The notes beneath the pieces are model-generated. The model searched no databases. It was not told the DNA's origin and worked only from the letters and a program-made list of their open reading frames with translations. A DNA stretch of 64,000 nucleotides from Xestospongia muta (Eukaryota; Porifera; Demospongiae; Haplosclerida; Petrosiidae). Shown here one piece after another: positions 43,337 through 56,523 of this stretch. Both the position numbers and the translations under genes were made by a program. Within the stretch, counting starts at the first letter, position 1; each line of letters opens with the position of its first letter. Location of the stretch: NCBI GenBank assembly GCA_963693285.1, contig OY848918.1:3725876-3789875 (forward strand). The letters run 5' to 3'.

Positions 43337-44640
43337 TGTTAGTACCACTGTAAAATTGATTGGTTGATTTAACTATTATTTTGTTATACAGTTTGTATGT
43401 AATTTATTTTGATCAAATTATGTATACAAATATTAATATCTATATAATACTTATTTTATACTATAGTAACATTAATATAATAATTAATTACACTATGTTA
43501 TAACAACATATATTCACATGATATTTAGTTATTGTTAATGAATTATTTTGATTTACTAGTAAACTTTGTTTGCCATAACATTTGTCTCCTGAGACAGTAT
43601 ATAATAGTTATTGATGTTATTGATGTACCATCTTTTGTAAAGTTAGTATTAACTATACCTAAACCAGAATTATTTAGAGGAAGGTAGTCTTTATCTCTTA
43701 TGACAGTGACACTAGATCCAGTGTTTGTGTATTGAATTGGCTCCTGTATAGGAAATGTCCTCAGATAATCTATTATAATATAATATAATATAATATAATT
43801 ATAATATCATATAATTATTATAATATAATATAATATAATATAATATAGGTATGTACATATATTATTCTATATATTGTACACAAGATAATAGTAATGCCTT
43901 TAATATGGTGATGTATTATTCCTAACAAATGTGTACATAATGTGTAGAGCCATCATTCTATTGAGCCTTGACACCTAGCTAATGAAGTACTCAACTTTAA
44001 TTTAATTTCTCTAATTTTAGTTTAAGTAAAATGGTATCACAAGCAACAAATAATATTAATAAAAACATTAGATGATATTGTACAACATTTTACAAAGGAG
44101 TTTCTTAGATTTTTCAGGATATAAGCCATATTTAGATTTTGAAAATACTCCTGTTTTCATATGATGGAAATATATGTAGTTACAGTTATAATATTGATAT
44201 TAATTGTCTAAATGTTTATTATGTTATATTATTCAACTCTAATGATAGAGTGTTCAAATTAGTGTACACTCAGTAATGATGTGTACTTACTATCTGTGCC
44301 ACATTAAGGCATAAAATTTGCTGACACTTAAGACATAACATAAAAAAGTTTATATATTGGGAGATAGTGTTTCGTTTTGGGACATTATGAGAATGTTCAT
44401 CTTCTTGTTATTCTTCTTGAGATTGTTAAGCATAATACAATATGATATTACATAAAGAATAGTGCCATTATTATATTTATTACTAGTACATGTGTTAACA
44501 TATTAACAAGTGTCGTTTCATTTTGAAGTGTTTGATCTGGAGGTTGTTGTGGTGAACAATACATCTGTTTGGTGCATTCAACCACCCTTAAATCAAGTGA
44601 ATAAGTAAGATAGTGAACATAATGATATTACATATAGTCC
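43337..44640. repeat. Segmental repeat, copy 2
   Basis: Direct copy of parts of 36253-38090, including the unknown exon-like frame (43545-43772, minus) and a shortened (ATAAT)n tract. Confidence 0.75.
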
Positions 44641-45247
44641 ACATAATATCAAGCATTACATGAATGATATCAGATTTGTTATGATTCATGTGTATACAGT
44701 CATTGAAGCAATACCTTTATATTATAATACCATAATTAATTAATTGGTTAATTCTGATCAACTCAATATTTTATTTAATATATATTATCACATAATATGT
44801 ACTATATTTTATTTATTTGTCTGACTAGTCTAATCATTGATTAAGTAGATCTATCAGTGGTGTCATCACTAACTATGACAGCATATTATACCTGTCATTT
44901 TATAAATACAAACTAGCTAGTGAAAACTGTAAGAAGACTAAATCCGAACTTTACTTTGATCTTCTTTCTTTATATCATTATGGTTACACAGTAGTTGTCA
45001 ATGGCAGTATAACCTATTCTCTAGAGATACTTCTGTAATTAATGAATATGTTTTATTTTGTTTGAGTGATTTATTAGTCATATAAATTCTCAAGTAATAT
45101 ATGTCATGTTAACTCTTTGACATATATAATATAAGTATAGCATTATTTGTTACAACAGTTAGCATTGTAATAAATATCCTCACAGAAGTTTAATATAACC
45201 AGATGTTTACATTGAAAAAAATATACATAGATTGATTAAATTGATGT
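44641..45247. other. Intergenic, no gene seen
   Basis: AT-rich single-copy stretch within the window. Confidence 0.35.
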
Positions 45248-46460
45248 GATTAATGACCTACCAATATGATGACCAAATAACTCAATAGACTTGTTGACAA
45301 AAGAAACTCTTTTAAAGAGAAGTAGGACACTATCATCAGTTATTGAAATAGTTTGTAATCCCATAACCTCACTGTCTTTTAGAAGACACATCTGATGACA
45401 AGGATCAAAAATACAGCTATTTAGTCATGTTTTAATTAAATATTATCCTCTCTAAATGGCTACAGATGCGTACAGCTATTACTTATTACATATTATAATT
45501 GTAACTTGACAATATCATTTAGCAATCATCCAGTCCATTAATAATATTGTATTTGACCACTAATTGAAGAGGTTTTTATGTTGTTTGTAAATTAATGGCA
45601 AAACCATCAGTAATTTCATGGGACATGTTACTGATTGGAACTTGGATGCTGTCTTCAGTATAGAAGAACTAAGCTGCTTATTTTTCCATTTCATACACTC
45701 CATATAAATTCATGTGTATAATCTTTAATGAACCAATGTTAGTTTAGTTATTACAACTATTTCATAATAATTATGTTAGCATGTAATGCACTTATCTACT
45801 AACTACAGTATTCCAGAGACTGTGATATTATATTACGAATTATTTTTAGGAAGTAATGATGATTTTATATGTTATAAATAATAATGTTCATTATAGTGAA
45901 ATCTTACATCAATACTTTACTAAGTATAATATATGTCATAATACAAGATTATGCACATAATTAATACAATTTACACTTACACACACACACATTAAAATCA
46001 TTAAAATGTTCACTCATGCACTTTTTCAAAATCTAGGATATAAATCTGTCATTAACATTCATCATATGTGCAAATGATTTCACTATTAGTGGATTAAGAG
46101 GAGATGGTAGAGTTCCTACAATGAATAATACCACTTGCAAACTATTCCCACTGTTAGTATTACCTTGTCTCAATGACTTAGTTCTTCTTATCCAACATAT
46201 CACTATATGTACTAGTACAGTACATACCAATATTAGAACTGACACATCCACTAGACTATATAGTATAAATTTAAAGTAATTCATATCATATTGTACTTTA
46301 CAACTACAATCTATTGTAAATATTGAATTATATAAAACACTTTATACAACAATAGTTTTTGTCTGATACATGTTAAGTTTGCAAATACTGACAGTGTACC
46401 TCAGAAAGAGAGGGTTATTAACGTTTTGATTTTGTACCAAAATATATATACATAATATAT
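45248..46460. repeat. Direct repeat, copy 2
   Basis: Partner of 41606-42830; carries the tail and TM exons of the hybrid gene A/L. Confidence 0.8.
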
Positions 46461-47835
46461 TTTATATTATAATATACATATAATATATAATATAATATTA
46501 TGATATGTACATACCAGCTAACACTATTACTTCTTCTGTTCTCAACTCTCCTTCTTCAGCTGAGTTATTACCAGCTATACTAATTGTATATAGACCAAAC
46601 TGACTGGGACACATGTTGTAGAGGATGTAGTGTTCTGTGTAACTAGTTCTCCACCATAAGTAATATTGATGATATAACCAGGTATGGGTACCAGAGAGAA
46701 GGGAGGAGACCAGGAACAGTTTATATACTGACTTTGTACATGACATACCAAGTTATTGACAACAGCTAGTTCACCTAATGAGAGGAGATATAATGACATA
46801 TATCAGAGAGTGTGTTACCTTGTATTCTCAGAGTAGATTTACTAGACTTGATATAATCACTATTGTTCACAGATCCTGCAGCAATACACTTCACTACTGT
46901 ATTGTTATATTGAGGATATCCAGTTATTGTAAGATTAGACTGCTGTAGTACTCCACTTGTAAAAATACCAGGTTGGATAATGTTGTCATTATGACCATAA
47001 CTTGTGCCATTTATATTCCAAGTAACAGTCACACCAGTATGATCGACTAAACATTGGTAATGTGCTAGTTGATAGACTCCAATGTTAGGAGATGGAGTAA
47101 ATATGAACTCAACAGCTATATGATTAGAAATTTTTCATGATATATATAATGCTATCAAATTAATACATGATGTGTACAATTATGTATGTTGGCTCAGGTT
47201 GATAGACAAAACATAATATATTAATATTGTAGCAACTATCATACCCAAGACATTGTTGACAAACAACATAATGATGTAGTATACAAACAGTAGTAGTAAG
47301 ACCACCATTTCTTATCAGGGAAGATTCCAAGGCATACGCAATAAACTGACTAGAGGAAGATTTAGCTCGCATTAGTAGATTGCAGCTTCTTACCTCAAAT
47401 AACACTGTAGTCTAACGTTACTGCCTTCCTCTCTAAGCGAAGGGATGGCAATGCCAGACTTATAATATGAAACCCGAGAGACCTGCGTCATCTTATCTAT
47501 TAACAAAAAGAACACATGGGAGGGGCATCCTACCCTGGTTAATAACTATAGATAGTATGGACCACGTGACTACGTGGTGGGATGGTTAAAATCAGTTCAA
47601 TACAAAGCATTCAAACTAAGGATGACAATTACATCATCTCTACATATTAGTACAGGTGGCACAAACAATTCGGGATATTCACTAACTATATCCGAATCAC
47701 TTAAATAATATCAGATGTATATTGTTGCATTCTATGTCTGTGCTATTATGTAAAGATAATACAATTGATCTTGTTTGCATTCTTCATATTGCATTGATAT
47801 ATCAGTAATAGCCATGTTGTCTTCACTAGATCCAT
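46033..47835 (-). pseudogene. Hybrid gene A/L at the duplication joint
   Basis: From the 5' end: signal-exon relic (47835), foreign segment, Ig exon 47115-46819 and the first bases of the FN3 exon are identical to gene A; from about 46749 downward the FN3 exon (46774-46515) belongs to another paralogue, L. In the L part a 7-bp deletion near 46615 shifts the FN3 frame. The TM exon (about 46256-46164, HIVICWIRRTKSLRQG) has lost 9 bp across its acceptor compared with fragment J, so the phase no longer fits. The tail exon 46115-46033 lacks tyrosines and ends NDRFIS. It is a recombinant without a working frame. Confidence 0.75.
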
Positions 47836-48152
47836 ACTGAGTTTATCATTACATCATTATTACATCATTACAAATTATAGTAACATACTGATAGCAGTTA
47901 GTAATATAGTATATATTATATTAAAGTTGACATAATAGTTTGTGTAGTATATATTTTATTTACTAAATTATATGACATGTTTTTTTATCAATTGTTTTTT
48001 ATATGTGTATTATAATTAATAAATTAAGTATTGTTTAAATTGACTATATTAACAATAATTAACAACATAGCATTCACAATAATTAGTAACTTAACATTCT
48101 AAATGACCACATAATATAATAACTATATAAACTACATATCATATGTTGAACA

Positions 48153-48773
48153 TTTGTGTTGATATAAAGGCAGACATTTTGCCAGTAACAGTAAAAGTAG
48201 TCAGGTTGTTTTGAGATGTTTTATTGAGTTCATATTTACAATAATAATATGTAACATAATATATTGCAATATAAGTTATAACAGTTAGTATATATCTACA
48301 CTATACAATATCTTGACCACTATACTGACATCCATAACACAGGAAATAAGTCAAATAACATTTATCTTTGTAACACTTATCAGGTAAGAGACACACCAGC
48401 TAGTCTTTATTAATAATATCATTTTTTATGATTGCAGTGCAAACTATATACATATATTAACAACAGTTAGTAACTTAGCATTCCAGATGACTTAAAGTTG
48501 AAAATGTGCTAATATAAAGGAAGACATTTTTCCAGTAACAGTAAAAGTAGTTAGGTTGTTTTGAGATGTGTTATTGAGTTCATATTTATATTAATAATAT
48601 GTAACATAATATATATTGTAATATAACTAATAATAGTTTGTTTATATCCATACAATACAATCTCTTGACCACTATACTGACATCTATAACACAGGAAATA
48701 GCTTTCATTTTTTGTAACATTTATCAGGTAAGAGACACACAAGCTAGTTTTATTAATAATACAGTTTCTTATG
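48153..48773 (-). repeat. KYELNKT flank blocks, copy 2
   Basis: Equivalent of 2030-2650. Confidence 0.45.
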
Positions 48774-49252
48774 ATTACAGATGTGAATTATTGACAACAA
48801 ATTAACTTAAAGTATTGAAGTCTGTTGGTAGAAACATCAATAACTATATCAGTAGAACTACTATAATATAGTGAGTGTATTATAATTATGTAATATCTAT
48901 AATATGTCATTATTTTGAATATAACATATTGTATAATCCAGGTGTAACTTTATTGCTGTGCTGATTATTTGATATAACTTGTGATAATCTGTCAGTGTAT
49001 GTAGCTGTGGTACTGTTGCCATGACAACTATAAGGTTATCTTGATACACAGTACTGTGGCTAGTTGATTTATTCGATGGAGATGTCCGATGACTTCTTAA
49101 TGAATATAGTTTATAATTTTTCTTTAATAATATTATCATTAGCATATTCCTCTGGTCACCCTCATACTTGATTTTATAGTTAAAAATTTAATTGATTAAT
49201 TTATCATGATCATAATATCAAATCACATAATGTCAGCTGTACAATGTATTGT

Positions 49253-50181
49253 TTAATATTTTATCACACCATATGCAGCACATATATTCATCTCTAGTTC
49301 GGTAGTAGGTAGTGTATTAGTGATCATATCAATGTTCTCATATTGAGGTATAACTTGATGAGGAAAAGTATCTGTTAGTGGATTAACAGGAGATGGTACA
49401 GTACCTACAATGTAATAACATATTATACTCAAGTGAGATCATTACTCAATACTATGTATATAAACACACACACATACACTGTTATTGGTCAATATTATAT
49501 CATACCATATGCTCCACATGTGTTCATCTCTAGTTCAATAGTATGATGGTAATTAGTAATATTCTCATATTGAAGTATACCAGTCATCACTTGATGTTGT
49601 ACAGTATCTAGTAGTGACTTATATAAGAGAGTGTGTATATAAAATGTAGTTAACTGTACCTTGTCTCAGTGACTTAGTTCTTCTTATCCTATATATCATT
49701 ATAAGTACTAGTACAGTACATACCAGTATTAGAACTGACACACCCACTAGACTACCAGTAATACTACCTACAATATTAATATTAATATAATAATATAATT
49801 AGGCAACACACACAAATCCTGAGGCAATACATACATATCACTTCTGTATTGTTATATTGAGGATATCCAGGTATGGTAAGACTGGAGTTAGATGATCCTG
49901 CTCCATTTGTAACAATACCAAGTTGAATAGCATCATTGTTAGTAGAAAATGTTCCATTAACATACCAGGCAATGTTCACACCAGTATGATCCACAGAACA
50001 TTGGTAACGTGCTAGTTGAAAGACTCCAATATTTGGGGATGGAGTAAATATGAACTGAACAGCTATATAATAAAACTAAATAAAATAGTATATTAGTTAT
50101 TAATATAATCATACCTGTACATTTTAATATAATAGATACTAACAATATCAGTAGTAGCCATGTTGTCTTCACTAGATTCAT
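49253..50181 (-). CDS. Gene B, copy 2
   Basis: No difference from gene B at 3130-4058 was seen. Exons: 50181-50115, 50062-49835, 49767-49660, 49607-49506, 49404-49253. The promoter block follows at 50182-50308. Confidence 0.65.
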
Positions 50182-51430
50182 ACTGAGTTTATCATTACAT
50201 CATTATTACATCACTACATATTATAGTAACATACTGATAACAGTTAGTAATATAGTATATATTATATTAAAAGTTGACATAATAGTTTGTGTACTATATA
50301 TCTTATTTATTAAATTATATGGCATGTTTTTACCAATTGTTGTTTATATGTGTTAACATGATTAAATATATATTATTAAATGTATATTATAAAAATAATT
50401 AACATTCAAAATGATCATATATTGGACATTGTTGTTAATCAACTCAAAAAACACATTATTGATTAATAAAATATGTTATAATATCTTTTGGTTACTGTAT
50501 AAACATTGAATCACATAACATGAGAGAATATAGCTTCAACCTCCAAAAAATCATATTACAGCTGGCATCACAATTCCTAATATTAAAATCTAATAATTCC
50601 AATATTCCCCATAATGAATTTGCCAGTTTACATAACTGCATGCCATAAATAAGTTGCTATGACTATATATTATACTGTGATCAGTGCTATTCATCATTGC
50701 ACAAACATTGGGTCTAGTGTCACTGTCATAGTAATAATACAACAATCATCTTATTTCATATACAAGTGTACATCTCTTAGTCTCATACCATTAATAAAGT
50801 AATAACTGATGACTAATGTATAATACAAACATTTACAGTTGGGAATAACAATGGTACATAATATTTTAGTGTAAATAGTATGAGTATTTTGATCCTAATG
50901 TATCATCATCTCATCATGTGTATCCTTGTTGTCACCAAGTATCTTGCTCCTTAAAATGTGTCAAACAATTACTTAGTCAATAACAAATGTTTGTGTATCT
51001 CCTGTTAGTGTTACAATTATATTGTTGAATTATAATCTACATACATCATGGTTGTCCTATAGTTAATATCAGTAACTAATATATTTACTACATATTAGAA
51101 TGGTATGCTATTAAATGTCTAAAATGGTATGCTATTAAATTAAGAATATGTTATGACATGAAGTTTACTGAACTAACATCATATGTACAAAGGGATGAGT
51201 TATACACATAATGTTATTTACTTTAGAATAGTGTTTATACACATTATGATGTCCTCTTTAAGTGATTCTGGATTAGATATGTTAGCACTAACTTTGTCTG
51301 ACTGGGTTTTTTCTGAACCTGATGTTTTTATTACCCCAGAGACTGAGCTTGAATTATAAACTTTGACACTTACAAAAAAACTACCTTTGTGTTTTTAAAA
51401 TAGTGGACATTGCTAATGGTGTAATAACAG

Positions 51431-51505
51431 CTGTATATGTGGCCCAGCAAAACCTGTTATGATAGTTGATTACATCAGTCACCTCCTGTTACTACATACT
51501 ATAGA
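51431..51505. repeat. Hairpin-element relic, copy 2
   Basis: Equivalent of 5308-5382, half of the 35727-36070 MITE. Confidence 0.4.
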
Positions 51506-51984
51506 GTTCATGTAAACAATTTAATTAATATATTGAATATATGGGTGTCTCCAAGAATAGTAATAGATATAGTACACTTATTCTACTGTTATTAATTTCT
51601 CATGTACTTTAACCTTGTTTATACTATATAGATACATCTCTTCTAAGAAAATCTGAGTTGAATACACATTATTGAAACTATTGCTGTGCTGGTTATTTGA
51701 TATAACTTGTGATAATCCGTCAGTGTATGTAGCTGTGTTACTGTTGCCATGACAACTATAAGGTTATCTTGATACATAGTACTGTGACTAGTTGTATTAT
51801 TCAATGGAGATGTCCAATGACTTCTTAATGAATACAGTTACTGTTTATAATTTTTCTTTAATAATATTGTCATTAGTATATTCCTCTGGTCACCCTCGTG
51901 CTTGATTTTATAGTTAAAATTTAATTCGTTAATTTATCATGATCATAATATAAAATTATATAATGTCAGCTGTATAATGTACTT

Positions 51985-52211
51985 TTAATATTTTATCACA
52001 CCATATGCAGCACATGTGTTCATCTCTAGTTCAGTAGTAGGTAGTGTATTAGTGATCATATCAATATTCTCATATTGAGGTATAACTTGATGAGAGACAG
52101 TATCTGTTAATGGATTAACAGGAGATATTACAGTACCTACAATGTAATAACATATTATACTCAAGTGATATCATTACTCAATACTATGTATATAAACACA
52201 CACACACACAC

Positions 52212-52250
<39 letters not shown>

Positions 52251-54468
52251 TGTTATGGATCAATATTATATCATACCATATGCTGCACATGTGTTCATCT
52301 CTAGTTCAGTAGTATGATGGTAATTAGTAATATTCTCATATTGAGGTATACCAGTCATCACTTGATGTTGTACAGTATCTAGTAGTGACTTATATAAGAG
52401 AGTGTGTATATAAAATGTAGTTAACTGTACCTTGTCTCAGTGACTTAGCTCTTCTTATCCTATATATCATTATAAGTACTAGTACAGTACATAACAGTAT
52501 TAGAACTGACACACCCACTAAACTACCAGTAATACTACCTACAATATTAATATAATATTATAACTATATGTGATATATCAAATTAATTAGACTACCTATT
52601 ATTAGATCTTCATGATTTTTTTTCACAGTAGTAGCAGTAGTAGTAGTAGTATTGATAAAATGAACTATATAATATAATAACAATTTACTAGTATCACATT
52701 TGTTTGTACAAAGTATAAAAAAGGTTTATAGTAGTAACAATTATACTTACTAATACTATCAATGATACTAGTAGATATCACAGTAGATGTTTTAGAAGGT
52801 TCTATAGATATTCTGCCAGTGATACTAATATCAGTTAATATAACAGCTGGATTAGAACATGTCTTGTTGCCATGAGGTAATGCTCCATCACATACATATA
52901 ATGTCCAATTATTACCAGGTATACCACTAAAACATTTGGTAAAGTTTAGTTGATTGTTACGAGAGAGATCTTCATTATCAAAAAGATAAAGTCTATGATC
53001 ACACTGTAGATATAGATGTACTTCATTTGTTGTACTTCCATTAACAAAGATAAACTGAAGACACAATATATCATTTGATGTATTAGTTATAATTAACTGT
53101 TGTAGATCATGAGTACCTGTTATCAAAGATAGTAATGACATATGTAACACATACAATATACTTACTGGTAACTACTGGAGTAGTTTGAAATATCTGTCCA
53201 CTCTCATATTGTAAGTATACAAATGTATTGAACTTCTCTTTAGGAGGAAGATCAATTATTGATATTATAGTCTTATATCCATTAGAGTCAGTGATAATAG
53301 TAACATTAGTACTGTTATAACAATCAGAAGAGTTCTTTAAATTACAACTCATCACTGTTGTATTCATAATAAGTTGAGCACAGAGTTGAGTGGACTATAT
53401 GAGAATTAATATGTCATGTGACACATCAAGAGATCATGTGATCACTTACTTGTATTTTAAAATGAAAGGTCCAGTGATTGTTTAGTTGATAAGTCACATG
53501 GTCACTATAGGAGGTATTGAGCATCTGATCTATGAAAAGAAACACTATTATCAATTAATAAATCAATTAAAAAAAGACAATACTTTACTGATATTGATAT
53601 TGAATGTGAATATGTTAAATGGACATATAGATCTACTTGTATAACAAATAAATAACATAAATAGTTTTAGGAATATTAGGACTGCTGTACATGTTATTTG
53701 TGCCAGCAAGCAATAGTTGTGTCATTTGTGGAATTACAAAATAATTAGTTATTATACCTGTTTTATACATTGTAGTGTTACTGTTCCATATTCCAGTCCC
53801 TGCTCCATTGATTGTAGTAATATTAAGTCTATATTCTCCATTAGTTAGGTCAATAGGACAATAAGTGTAGTTGGTAGTATAGATTACTTCTGATGACATC
53901 ACTTCTTCTCCTACACTTAATATCACTTGATACCACACACATAACTGTTCTAATGTGAATGGAGGAGACCAGGAGAAGACAATACAACAATAATCTAACT
54001 GATATCCTTGGAGATTAAAGACAGTTCCAGCAGGACCTAGTTTGTATTATTAATATTAATATACATTCTAATATATACAAACCTTAAGCATAAGCATATA
54101 CTTTTGAAGTAGATATAAGTGGATTAGTATCATCATCAGCATGACATCTTACACTAGTACCATTGTTAGCACTTGTTACAATAAAGGTTGTTGTGACTTT
54201 TATACCACCATCGGGTAGATTAATTTGTTTAAATATTATAACTACAGCCTTATTAAAAGAAAATGCTAAAGTATATCCAGTTACATTAGTAGCACACTCA
54301 AATGTCACATTATGATTGAGGTAGACATATTGTGTCTTTGGTACAATAGTGAAGATACCTATAAAATAATGTCAGTGTTAACATAATACTTATATTGTAC
54401 TTACTGGTAACACAAAGTATAATATACCAGCTGTAAGTTAATAGTAGGATCAGTAGACATATCATCAT
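51985..54468 (-). pseudogene. Gene F, copy 2
   Basis: The same exon structure and the same TAA at the end of the Ig exon (54086-54084), so the nonsense mutation is older than the duplication. The (CA)n tract in the last intron is also duplicated (52191-52248). Confidence 0.65.
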
Positions 54469-54756
54469 ATCACCTCTATATAGTGACCACACCTATCTAA
54501 TGTAATGTACATTAATGATCGTAGATATAACTGGATATCTTATGTAAACAATTTAGTAATAAATAAAAATAATATTTTAAAGAATAAACATAAGGTCAAA
54601 GGTCATTTAACCCATCAAATTCCATTGGGACACATCATTGATAATATAAGAAAATTTATATAGTAATCTGATTAACAATAGACTAGAGCAGCTGTTTGTT
54701 TAAATGTTTTTATTTTTAATATTTTATCACACCATATGCAGCACATGTCTTCATTT

Positions 54757-55965
54757 CTAAGTAGTAGGTAGTGTATTAGTGATCATATCAACATTAGGGA
54801 CAGTAGATGATACAGTACCTACAGTGGATAATACCATTTACAAGCTATTCCCACTGTTAGTATTACCTTGTCTCAGTGACTTAGTTCTTCTTATCCAACA
54901 TATCACTATATGTACTAGTACAGTACATACCAGTATTAGAACTGACACACCCACTAAACTACCTATATATATTACATCAGCAGTATAATAATAATATACT
55001 GCTCTTTCATACCAACAGGTCTTACAAAAGTTTTTTTTTACTTGTGTATCATCTATATAACATACATAGAGATATAATAATGATAACAAATGTACTAATG
55101 ATTACTTACTAGTCAAATAGTCATATGTATCTGTAGTCATGGAAACAGAACTTGTGGATACAGGACAAGTCACCAGACAAAAGGATGTGTAAGTTGGTTC
55201 CAATCCAGTAATAGTGATATTAGTAGATGATATTGCCCAGTTATCTGATAATGTATCCTTCTCTTCAATATCATATACATACATATTATATATACCAGTA
55301 GGTATATCATATGTACATCCAATTACTGTACTAGCACATACTGGAGAACACATCAACGATATGTTAGTACTGTAAGTAGAGGAGGTTAATGAAATAAGAC
55401 AACATTTAACAATTGCTATATATAGTTGAAAGAGTAAACAGTTTATATACACACTTTGTACATGACATATCAAGTTCTTGACAGCAGCTAGTTGACCTAA
55501 TGAGAGGAGATATAATGACATATATCAGAGAGTGTGTTACCTTGTATTCTCAGACTAGATTCATTGAAGTTGAAATAGAAACTATTAGGATCCATTGCAT
55601 CCAAAAGTCCTGATGCAATACATATCACTTCTGTATTGTTATATTGAGGATATCCAGTTATTGTAAGATTAGACTGTTGTGGTCCTCCAGTTGTAGCTAT
55701 ACCAAGTTGTATAATCTCATTATGGCCAAAAGCTGTTCCATTAACATTCCAACCAATATTGACACTAGGATGATCCACTGAACATTGGTAATGTGCTAGT
55801 TGATAGACTCCAATGTTAGGAGATGGAGTAAATATGAACTGAACAGCTATATAATAAAACTAAATAAAATAGTACATTAGTTATTAATATAATCATACCT
55901 GTACATTTTAATATAATAGATACTAACAATATCAGTAGTAGCCTTGTTGTCTTCACTAGAGCCAT
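54757..55965 (-). CDS. Gene G, copy 2
   Basis: Exons 55965-55899, 55846-55541, 55496-55110, 55052-54867, 54818-54757. One substitution changes Tyr to Cys in the juxtamembrane segment (KTYWYERAV to KTCWYERAV), which adds a possible disulfide near the membrane. Otherwise as copy 1, including the truncated tail. Confidence 0.62.
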
Positions 55966-56246
55966 ACTGAGTTTATCATTACATCATTATTACATCACTA
56001 CATATTATAGTAACATGCTGATAGCAGTTAGTAATATAGTATATATTATATTAATCATTTAAAATAACACATCTGTTCCTGTTTATTTAAATATTGAAGT
56101 TACTGACTAGTGATTTAAATTGGGTTAGTTCAAGAAGAATGTTCAAATTTTTAACTAGACAAAAGACCAATCTTTAGTTACTGAATAAGAAGTAAATATA
56201 ACACATCTTATTATATTAATATGCTTTCTTAACTAGATTATATCCA

Positions 56247-56485
56247 ATGGCAGGACCACTCATACTAACTTTATTCATCATAATATTGTCCTCCGAAATC
56301 ATAGGTATGTGATGATAATTTAGTAATGTATTTTATAAGGGTCTATTAAATGTATGATGGTTGATCTCATTAAAGTTGATAATATAGTTATGTCAAATTA
56401 TACTAACATTATGATATTAGAGAGCTTGTTGCTGTAATATAATATTCACATGTTGTTAATGACTCTACTTACCATTACAATATAG

Positions 56486-56523
<38 letters not shown>

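Larger units (their letters stand above)
626..46749. repeat. Unit 1 of a proposed 46.1-kb tandem duplication
   Basis: Sequence from 46750 restarts at the equivalent of 627 and continues collinearly to the window end with an offset of 46123, then 46126 after a 3-bp indel. To the left of the joint the two sites are only paralogous (about 90 percent), to the right I found five differences in about 17.2 kb. Confidence 0.75.
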
